Positions 5,702-11,448 of a stretch of DNA of 15,226 nucleotides are shown here, one piece after another. A model generated the notes under the pieces. The model was not told where the DNA came from and searched no databases. It saw nothing but the letters and a program-made list of their open reading frames with translations. Position numbers and translations under genes: made by a program. Each line of letters begins with the position of its first letter. Position 1 is the stretch's first letter. Source of the stretch: an archaeon (GTDB lineage: Archaea > Micrarchaeota > Micrarchaeia > Norongarragalinales > SBBD01); NCBI GenBank assembly GCA_005239845.1, contig SBBD01000087.1:1-15226 (forward strand). The letters are read 5' to 3'.

Positions 5702-7222
5702 ATGAGCCAAAAACAGCAAAGAAAAAAAAGGCGGGAAATGGCAAAGCGGCCTACTGAAGTTCAATTCGCGCGGGGTTTTAAGCGCGTAGGAAAAATCTTG
5801 GTGCCGTTGGCTGCGTTAGGCGTCTTTGCATATTTAGGAGTACAACAACTGCATAAGCCAGAAACTTTACAGAGAGTTTCGGAACAAGCACCAACAAGAA
5901 AAAGCAGATATGAGCAACTGGCGGAAGCAGATTCGTTGCATTTCTTGCCGAATATGGAGGGAGAAAGACAGCAATTCTACACACGCTCTGAAACTGGAGC
6001 GCTTTTTCCAGACCACTCTAAAGTGTTGTTCTATACGCCTAATCGAAGATACTGTGAAAACTGTCACGACCTCCAAACCCTAGCAAGCGACCAAATCCGG
6101 ACATTGAAACGCATGGAACGCGAGGTGGACTCGATTTATGGCAGTCACGCAGACCTGAGGACGGCAACGTTCGGGTTTTATCCCGGTTCATTAGAACGGT
6201 TCGGGGTGACGTCGCACGCCGGTGGTTTTACGCGAGCTTCGTCAGACCAATTCGTCATTTCGTTGCCGCACTATGTGAACCGGGAACTCCGAGACTGGAC
6301 GACGGCACATGAGCTCGTCCATTACCACACAACAATGCCGGATCATTACATGATGGAAAAATGGGCGTACGTGTTTCCTTATCTGAAGGAACCCCGTCGA
6401 GTTAGCAAACCGGTTGACGAACATTCCGGCGCGGTGTTCCTGAACCCGGCAGTCTTACGCTTGTTCGAGCGAGCCGCGGGTTTAGCTAAAAAAACTCCGC
6501 CGAATATTCGAGACGCAGATTTTGGCGGGGGCAGTAGGGATATTGAAATGTTTCGCTACTACCAACGAACCTTAACTCCCAAAGATATCGAGCGGATGGG
6601 TCAAATTTATAGGCGGGCGTTTCAAGAATATAAGAGAAACAATATTTTCTGGGATGCGGCTTCAGCCTATTTTCTTCACGACCATTTGTTAGAAGATGTA
6701 TTGATTGCAAAAGAACTGCACGACAAAAAGGACTCGGCATTCGTGACGGCTCTGTCGAGTCCGAGACTTTCCGAGGCCCGCCAGTTTCTAGCAGCTGTGC
6801 CGAAAAAGTTTTCGCATGTTGCGCTTTCAGAAAAAATAAATTATTTGGCATGGCACGGCCCTAGGACAACTGAAGACCCTCGGCGTGTTTTCCACGGCAC
6901 CTTTCAGCCCAGCAACGCAGAGGAAGCCGACGCACACTATTATGCCGCGCTCTACGGATTGTTTTTTGACGAAAAGGGGCGGTGGCAGTACAACGTCGTT
7001 CCCGCGCCCCAACTGGAAAAAAGTGCGGAATTTAAGAGAACACAACTCGCGGGGGCCATAGCGGAAATAGACGGCCAGTTGCAAAATTTGAGAGCAACTA
7101 TTCAAGACCCGGCTGCCCTAAAAACACTGTCGGAGGGCCTTGAAAACCGACGGAGACTCTTCGCAAGCAGGATGGCTGAATTTTCAAGCGCCATTCAAAG
7201 CCGGAGATTTGTTAGAGAATAG
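5702..7222 (+). CDS. Membrane-anchored exported protein with HExxH motif, putative zinc metallopeptidase
   Basis: I do not recognise the family. The 506-residue product starts with a very basic stretch (KQQRKKRR), then one hydrophobic helix (about 31-50), so the rest should be outside the cell, anchored by its N-terminus. HELVH at 203-207 is the zinc-binding HExxH motif of metalloproteases, and Glu219 in MMEKWA is a candidate third ligand in a compact gluzincin-like arrangement. CENCH at 118-122 is a CxxCH sequence, either a structural metal/disulfide site or chance. The C-terminal 70 residues or so are rich in Leu, Glu and Arg and look coiled-coil-like. Start supported by the Shine-Dalgarno sequence at 5685-5694. 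Base composition is clearly lower in GC than neighbours (23 of 60 at 5821-5880 against 40 of 60 at 3841-3900), suggesting transfer or relaxed constraint. It is transcribed divergently from the DUF2797 gene. Peptidase activity is inferred from one motif only. Confidence 0.82.
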   Translation: MSQKQQRKKRREMAKRPTEVQFARGFKRVGKILVPLAALGVFAYLGVQQLHKPETLQRVSEQAPTRKSRYEQLAEADSLHFLPNMEGERQQFYTRSETGALFPDHSKVLFYTPNRRYCENCHDLQTLASDQIRTLKRMEREVDSIYGSHADLRTATFGFYPGSLERFGVTSHAGGFTRASSDQFVISLPHYVNRELRDWTTAHELVHYHTTMPDHYMMEKWAYVFPYLKEPRRVSKPVDEHSGAVFLNPAVLRLFERAAGLAKKTPPNIRDADFGGGSRDIEMFRYYQRTLTPKDIERMGQIYRRAFQEYKRNNIFWDAASAYFLHDHLLEDVLIAKELHDKKDSAFVTALSSPRLSEARQFLAAVPKKFSHVALSEKINYLAWHGPRTTEDPRRVFHGTFQPSNAEEADAHYYAALYGLFFDEKGRWQYNVVPAPQLEKSAEFKRTQLAGAIAEIDGQLQNLRATIQDPAALKTLSEGLENRRRLFASRMAEFSSAIQSRRFVRE

Positions 7223-7260
7223 CGTAAAAGAACGGTAACGGCGAGGAGGAGCAGGATATG

Positions 7261-7268
7261 TATTTAAA
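7261..7268 (+). promoter_or_regulatory. TATA box of the coiled-coil protein gene
   Basis: TATTTAAA is centred 26-27 nt before ATG 7291, placing the transcription start at the ATG itself: a leaderless message. No Shine-Dalgarno sequence lies between them. Confidence 0.65.
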
Positions 7269-7290
7269 CTGCGAGCGAGAAGTGTGAACC

Positions 7291-7986
7291 ATGGACCTGA
7301 AGCTCATGATCAAGGAAATGATTCAGAGCGGGATGAGCGATGCGGACATCCTGCAGAGCCTGCGGGAGCTCGGCGTGGAAAACGTGGAAGAGGTGCTGAA
7401 GCGGGCCGTGGAAGAGGAACGGAGAGAGGCGGCTAACAGACCGGGCTTGAAACCGGCAACGGAACAGAAAGCGCGGGGCATGAAGGAAATATCGTTGCAG
7501 CCCGACCTGCAAAAGGAAGTGGAAAAAGGAGGGGGCGAAAGAAAAGAAGAAAGCGGAAAGGAGTCAGGGGAAGGGAGCGAAGAAGCCGCAGACGAGCTGG
7601 GGCAGCCCTTGTTTGGCAAGGAAGGCGGGCTTCACGAGCAAGAGGAAAAAGAGGAGGTGCTGGAAGGAAGGGACCTGTTTGGCGGCGCGCCGAAAAAGCC
7701 GGGGCAAGAAGAGAGAAGGGGGGAGGAACCTGCGGCTAAGGATTTGGGGCTGCCTGAATTGGAGATTACGAACGTAACTCGGGAAGGGGAAAAGGCGAAA
7801 AGCCTGGAGGAAATGCTGGGCAAGCAGTTGATGGAAAAGCCGCCGGAGACCACGCTGCAAAACGTGGAGGAAGTGGAACGCAAGCTGGACGAGACGATTG
7901 CGCTGCTGAAGAGCTTGCAGCAAATCAACCAAAAGATTCTGGAAGCGAATAGGGAAATGCTGTTGAAGCTGAAGATGCAGAAATAG
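7291..7986 (+). CDS. Acidic low-complexity protein with C-terminal coiled coil, unknown function
   Basis: Not recognised. 231 residues in three parts. Residues 1-45 form helices with the pattern MIQSGMSDADILQSLRELGV...VEEVLKRA, which resembles a short helical module (G-[MF]-SD-x-x-I-x-x-x-L-x-x-x-G) that I associate with many archaeal cytosolic or membrane-tethered proteins. Residues about 46-165 are a Glu/Lys/Gly-rich disordered linker holding two similar short motifs, QPLFGKEGG and RDLFGGAPKK, about 20 residues apart. Residues about 168-231 are two amphipathic helices, the second (from NVEEVERKLDETIALLKSL onward) a likely coiled coil. No signal peptide or membrane segment is visible, so it is cytosolic, and the build suggests a scaffold or adaptor. 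It has its own leaderless TATA promoter and runs tail to tail into the membrane-protein cluster, with 2 bp between stop codons. Confidence 0.78.
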   Translation: MDLKLMIKEMIQSGMSDADILQSLRELGVENVEEVLKRAVEEERREAANRPGLKPATEQKARGMKEISLQPDLQKEVEKGGGERKEESGKESGEGSEEAADELGQPLFGKEGGLHEQEEKEEVLEGRDLFGGAPKKPGQEERRGEEPAAKDLGLPELEITNVTREGEKAKSLEEMLGKQLMEKPPETTLQNVEEVERKLDETIALLKSLQQINQKILEANREMLLKLKMQK

Positions 7987-7988
7987 CC

Positions 7989-8519
7989 TCAAACGCCTTT
8001 TTTCTCGATGGCTTTCGTGAGCTTGTCGAGGCGCTTCGCGAGCACGTCCAGGCGCTCGTTGCTGATATCGCGTTTCATGGCCTGGTGGCGCGTACCCACA
8101 GTGCCCGAATCACTAAACATGTTTTGCCTCATCTGCGAGCCCCTGGAAAGGAACTGGTGCCACGGCGCCTGCGTCTTCTTTTCATAGGCGTCCAGCGCGG
8201 AAAACGTTCCCAGCATGGTGGCAAAATAGTGCCCGCCTAATCCGATGCCTTCCCCGCCTCCGGTAACCACGATTACGGGCTGTTGTTGAGAGGAAGCAGC
8301 TGAAGATGCGGAGGGAACGTTGGAAGAAGGGGCGGGAGAGGATAACGCTTCCAGTTGTTGGGGGGAGGCCGTGGAAGCGGGAAAGAGGGAGGAATAGAGT
8401 TGCGAGAAAATGACGGCAACGAAAAGGAAAACGGCGGCCAAAAACAGCCACTGGATGTTCAGGAAAAGCGCCAAACCTCCGAGCAAGCCCAGCACCACAT
8501 ACACGCCGTTCGAGTCCAT
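7989..8519 (-). CDS. Small membrane protein with two N-terminal helices, Ser/Pro linker and Gly-rich element
   Basis: Not recognised. 176 residues: transmembrane helices at about 6-21 and 25-40, then a Ser/Ala/Pro/Gln-rich linker (about 42-80) of the kind that spaces a domain from the membrane. Next comes the element PVIVVTGGGEGIGLG (81-95), then a mixed segment, and finally a charged C-terminal helix (DISNERLDVLAKRLDKLTKAIEKKG) that could be a short coiled coil. It is the last of four membrane-protein genes on this strand and starts 3 bp after the preceding stop, so translation is probably coupled. The Gly-rich element resembles one in the neighbouring protein encoded at 8523-8897, and both proteins share the TM-TM-linker-Gly layout, so they may be distant paralogues. 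Localisation is supported; function is unknown. Confidence 0.75.
   Translation of the reverse strand: MDSNGVYVVLGLLGGLALFLNIQWLFLAAVFLFVAVIFSQLYSSLFPASTASPQQLEALSSPAPSSNVPSASSAASSQQQPVIVVTGGGEGIGLGGHYFATMLGTFSALDAYEKKTQAPWHQFLSRGSQMRQNMFSDSGTVGTRHQAMKRDISNERLDVLAKRLDKLTKAIEKKGV
7998..8003 (+). terminator. T-tract just after the coiled-coil gene
   Basis: Six T in a row begin 11 nt after the plus-strand stop codon, the usual signature of archaeal intrinsic termination. The tract lies inside the convergent gene's C-terminal codons (its KKG), so it could be only a coding coincidence. Confidence 0.4.
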
Positions 8520-8522
8520 GGC

Positions 8523-8897
8523 CTAATGCCCCCCGCTTTCCTCGCTTTTCTTGCTTCCTAATGAAAACAGGCTTTTGAGGACGCGCACGATCAACACCAC
8601 CCAGGCGCCCGCCTTGCCGGAAATCCATTCGTCGCCGTCAGGGTCTCCTGGAAAGTTGGGCCGGAACTCGAACTTGCGGGGCAACTGGATTCCTCCTCCA
8701 CCTCCTGCCTGCACTACGATCGGCATTTGCCCGCCGCCCATGACGACAGGACTGGCGGCAGGCGCGGGCTTCTGCTGGGAAGAGCCCAGCGCCAAGATGA
8801 GCGCCACGACGAACACCAGCAAAGCGAGGAACGTGGAACCCGAGCTCCAGAAGTAAAAGGCGGCCAGCAGCAAAACCAGCAGCGTCAACGGGTTCAT
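8523..8897 (-). CDS. Small membrane protein with Gly-rich 'PIVVQAGGGGGI' element
   Basis: Not recognised. 124 residues: two hydrophobic helices at about 3-17 and 22-38, a Pro/Ala linker, then SPVVMGGG and QMPIVVQAGGGGGIQLP (49-73). A short polar, Asp-rich stretch (GDPDGDE, 84-90) follows, then a third hydrophobic or amphipathic helix (about 95-113) and a Lys/Ser/Glu/Gly tail. An SD-like GGTGG lies a few bases before ATG 8897, and a TATA box lies about 50 nt upstream, so this gene and the next can be made apart from the two genes before them. The Gly-rich element is similar in sequence and position to that of the adjacent downstream gene. Function unknown. Confidence 0.77.
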   Translation of the reverse strand: MNPLTLLVLLLAAFYFWSSGSTFLALLVFVVALILALGSSQQKPAPAASPVVMGGGQMPIVVQAGGGGGIQLPRKFEFRPNFPGDPDGDEWISGKAGAWVVLIVRVLKSLFSLGSKKSEESGGH

Positions 8898-8944
8898 TTT
8901 TCCACCACGACCAGCAAGAGCCGATACCTTTACGCACTGGCGTC

Positions 8945-8954
8945 TTTTTTATAC
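8945..8954 (-). promoter_or_regulatory. Internal TATA box within the membrane-protein cluster
   Basis: Minus-strand GTATAAAAAA directly follows the stop codon of the 95-residue gene. Transcription would start near 8922, giving a leader of about 25 nt that contains the GGTGG ribosome-binding site of the gene starting at 8897. Confidence 0.55.
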
Positions 8955-9242
8955 TTAGTAATACCCGTACCCCATGGGCTGCGCCGGAGCGCCGCTGTCA
9001 GACTTGACGAGGAGCAACAGGATGAGGAACAGGCCGCCCAACAAAAGAGGGGTTTTGTAAACGCCTCCAATGTCGGTGTTCCACAGGAAAGCAAGCACGC
9101 CTCCCACGACGGCGGCGGCAATCAGGTACTTGCTCTTCGCCGTGAGCAGCAGCAAGGCGAACAGGGCCACGAGGAGGGTGAGGTTGCCCAGCTGCGAGGC
9201 CAGAATCATGAGCACGACGAGGAACAGGAAGGTGAAATCCAT
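8955..9242 (-). CDS. Small polytopic membrane protein (about four helices)
   Basis: Not recognised. 95 residues, nearly all membrane-embedded: hydrophobic segments at about 3-16, 20-34, 38-54 and 65-79, with very short loops. The tail is polar, rich in Gly, Pro and Tyr, and ends in PMGYGYY. It starts 9 bp after the stop of the 83-residue membrane protein, so the two form one transcription unit from the promoter at 9527-9534. No charged residues suggestive of a transport pore or catalytic site are seen, and the build suits a structural or partner subunit. The family is unassigned. Reality of the gene rests on the consistent membrane topology and tight spacing. Confidence 0.75.
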   Translation of the reverse strand: MDFTFLFLVVLMILASQLGNLTLLVALFALLLLTAKSKYLIAAAVVGGVLAFLWNTDIGGVYKTPLLLGGLFLILLLLVKSDSGAPAQPMGYGYY

Positions 9243-9251
9243 GGAACCACA

Positions 9252-9503
9252 CTAGTGCTCGGGATAGAGGCCCTCCAGCACCACGTTCGGAAACTCGAGC
9301 ATGAACGTGACGGCGAAAACGACCCACGTAAACCACGACACGGGATACAAAACCAGCCACGTGATGACGATGACCACGAGCAGTGAGATGAGCTTGCTGG
9401 GGATGTAGTGGATGTTGAAGTGCTTGTAGAGCGAAAAGAAGGTGAGGATGAGGATGACGGTGTTGAGTCCGTCCATTAAGCTGTACAGCGGAAGCGGGGC
9501 CAT
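9252..9503 (-). CDS. Small membrane protein, first gene of the membrane cluster
   Basis: Not recognised. 83 residues with hydrophobic segments at about 12-26, 37-53 and 56-70, connected by a short loop containing Lys and His (YKHFNIHYIPSK), and with an acidic end (LEFPNVVLEGLYPEH). The last two segments are rich in Trp, Val and aromatic residues. The start at ATG 9503 is supported by a TATA box at the spacing expected for a leaderless transcript. It heads the four-gene minus-strand cluster 9503-7989 and is separated from gatE by an 89-bp gap. No enzymatic motif is present; function unknown. Confidence 0.75.
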   Translation of the reverse strand: MAPLPLYSLMDGLNTVILILTFFSLYKHFNIHYIPSKLISLLVVIVITWLVLYPVSWFTWVVFAVTFMLEFPNVVLEGLYPEH

Positions 9504-9526
9504 GAAGGAATTCTAGCTCTGACGCC

Positions 9527-9534
9527 ATTTAAAG
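9527..9534 (-). promoter_or_regulatory. TATA box of the membrane-protein cluster
   Basis: Minus-strand CTTTAAAT is centred 27-28 nt before ATG 9503, the leaderless spacing seen at 2543 and 7261. It shows that the cluster is transcribed independently of gatE upstream. Confidence 0.65.
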
Positions 9535-9592
9535 GTTTTGATGAGCGTCTACCGCGCAGCCCCCTCGCCGCCAACCACGGCCGCGCCCCCCC

Positions 9593-11437
9593 TTATTTTT
9601 TGTTTTCGAGTAGCCGCTTTACTTCGTTGGCTTCCGCGTTGAGCCTGAAACGTTTCATGAACTCGGCGAACAACCGCTCGGGGGGAAGGCCCTTGGGAAG
9701 CGTTTGGAACGCGGCTTGAAGCTGGTCCCAAGAAAACTTGTACAGGTGGTGCCGTTTCACGAGGCCGGCAAAATCAGAAGCGGGGTTTTTGGTTTTGTGT
9801 TTGAGGAGTTCGGGAACGGCTGCCTTAGCCACCTTTCCTTGCGAGAAAAGGGCAAACAACTCGCGCCAGTCCTCCATTTTTAGTTTCGAAGTGTCGAAGC
9901 CTTCGCGCTGTAGGGCCTTGGAAGTTTCCAAAAGTGTGGAGGCCATGAAGGAAGCGTCCGCTTTTGTGGAAAGGAGCTTCTCAAAAAGCGGGAAGAAGGT
10001 GGAACGCACCATGCGCGAGGAGAGCTCGTCGTTGAGGCCCAACGCAAGGTAGCGTTTCTTCTTTTCTTCTGCAGTCTCCACGGCCTGCACAGAGGAAGCG
10101 AGTTCGGTAGTGATGGGTATGGGGAGAACGTCCGTCTCGGGGTACATGCGGGAAGCGCCAGGCAAGGGGCGCAAAAAGACGCTGACGGGGCCTTCGGCTT
10201 TGCGCGTCTCGTTCGGCACTCCCTGCAGCAGTTGCTGGCAGCGCCGGAACACCACCTCCAAGGCCTTACGGCACAAGGCTTCGGGACCAAAACATAAGGC
10301 AAACAAGTCGGAAGATTCGCATTCCAACGATTTTCGCAGTGACGTCACTTCGGCTGCGCTAAACCCGTATTTTTCCTGCAGTTCCTCGTCGGAATGCAGG
10401 AAGCCTTTCGCGGAAGAAAATTGTTTCACGTAGCCAGCGACTTCCCTGCCAAGCGTGTGCTGGGGCATGAGTTCGCGTTTGAAGAACCCGGAGAACCCCT
10501 TCAGTTTCAAGGCCAGCACGCAAGAGGAAGGAGAGCGGTTTTTCTTGGCGAACTCGGAGGCGCTGGAGGCCAACAGCTCCGTAACGTCCACGGGAACGAA
10601 GTCGCGTGTAGACAAAGAAACGGGGTTTGCGTCCAGCTGTTTTTTGACCTCTAGCAACCGTTGTTGGCGCAACGCCTCATTTTCTGCGAGCATGGGAAGC
10701 AGCTTGAGTTCCTGCGCCCCCTTGATTTCCACGCGCGCCCCGCCGGCGATGCTGACGTTCAAGTCCTGCCGGATGGTGCCGAGACCCCGCTGGACTTTCG
10801 CGGTGACGCGCAAAAGGGAGCCCAGGGCTTCCGCCGCGTTCTTGACGTGGGAAGGGGAGGAGAGGGAAGGCGCCGTAGCGATTTCGAGCAACGGGATGCC
10901 GAGGCGGTCCAAGCGGTACACGGCTTCTTCTTCCCTCGTTTCCACGATGCCCGCGCTTTCCTCTTCCAGGCACAGCGTGTCCACGGGCACCTGGCCTTCC
11001 GGGGTCTCAAGGACGCCATTCAAGGCGACCAGGGTCGTGCGTTGGAAGCCGGAGACCGCGCTGCCGTCCAGCACCTGCTTGCGCATGGTGTACACTTCAT
11101 CCACGACGCGCATGTTCAGCATTTGGGCGACCTGCAAGGCAATGGCGAGGGCGGCCGGGTTGAGCGCGTGAGGAGGTTCCTCGTCGCATTCCACGAGACA
11201 AGAAGAAGCATCGTCGACGAGGTAGGTGAACTGCCTTGCTTTGCCGGCCTCAAAGCGGGCCGTAGGGTCCAATTCACCGAGCTCGCTGGCCACGGCATAC
11301 AAACGGCGATGAAGGCGCCGGCTTTCCCGAAATTCGTGCTTGTTGGGGTCGGCATAGCAGTCGCAGAACAGCTTGCGGGTGTCGAGGCGCTGGTGCACTT
11401 CCAAGCCGGCCTTGAAACCTGCTTTTTGAAAATCCAT
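9593..11437 (-). CDS. gatE: Glutamyl-tRNA(Gln) amidotransferase subunit E
   Basis: tRNA-binding and kinase/transamidase subunit of the archaeal GatDE complex. It activates the glutamate on mischarged Glu-tRNA(Gln) with ATP and transfers ammonia from GatD to give Gln-tRNA(Gln). Numbered from ATG 11437, GLEVHQRLDTRKLFC is at about 11-25, with DEEPPHALN, MRKQVLDGSAVSGFQRT, YRLDRLGIPLLEIATAP and GLGTIRQDLNVSI following in family order. Then come the insertion (GAD-like) domain, the PETDVLPIPIT segment and a C-terminal helical YqeY-like tail. Length 614 is normal. Start: a GTG at 11446 directly after the gatD stop is in frame, but AGGTG (11448-11444) lies 6 nt before ATG 11437 and makes a good ribosome-binding site, so the ATG is preferred. 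The gene abuts gatD, giving coupled, stoichiometric synthesis. Confidence 0.97.
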   Translation of the reverse strand: MDFQKAGFKAGLEVHQRLDTRKLFCDCYADPNKHEFRESRRLHRRLYAVASELGELDPTARFEAGKARQFTYLVDDASSCLVECDEEPPHALNPAALAIALQVAQMLNMRVVDEVYTMRKQVLDGSAVSGFQRTTLVALNGVLETPEGQVPVDTLCLEEESAGIVETREEEAVYRLDRLGIPLLEIATAPSLSSPSHVKNAAEALGSLLRVTAKVQRGLGTIRQDLNVSIAGGARVEIKGAQELKLLPMLAENEALRQQRLLEVKKQLDANPVSLSTRDFVPVDVTELLASSASEFAKKNRSPSSCVLALKLKGFSGFFKRELMPQHTLGREVAGYVKQFSSAKGFLHSDEELQEKYGFSAAEVTSLRKSLECESSDLFALCFGPEALCRKALEVVFRRCQQLLQGVPNETRKAEGPVSVFLRPLPGASRMYPETDVLPIPITTELASSVQAVETAEEKKKRYLALGLNDELSSRMVRSTFFPLFEKLLSTKADASFMASTLLETSKALQREGFDTSKLKMEDWRELFALFSQGKVAKAAVPELLKHKTKNPASDFAGLVKRHHLYKFSWDQLQAAFQTLPKGLPPERLFAEFMKRFRLNAEANEVKRLLENKK

Positions 11438-11443
11438 CAACGA

Positions 11444-11448
11444 CACCT
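11444..11448 (-). promoter_or_regulatory. Shine-Dalgarno sequence of gatE formed over the gatD stop codon
   Basis: The gatD stop TAG is followed by GTG, producing AGGTG six nucleotides before ATG 11437. The ribosome ending gatD thus sits on the gatE binding site, a translational-coupling layout. It also argues that the adjacent GTG is part of the SD and not the start codon. Confidence 0.6.

Noticed and set aside
8727..9386. 219-codon plus-strand open frame across the small membrane genes
   Set aside because: Its product is a Gln/Glu/His/Arg-rich, low-complexity shadow of Leu/Val-rich membrane codons. The minus-strand genes have promoters, tight spacing and consistent membrane topology.
9535..9592. 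G/C-rich gap downstream of gatE as an RNA gene
   Set aside because: I could not fold a tRNA cloverleaf or recognise a conserved RNA motif; it is short and of simple G-rich composition on the minus strand.
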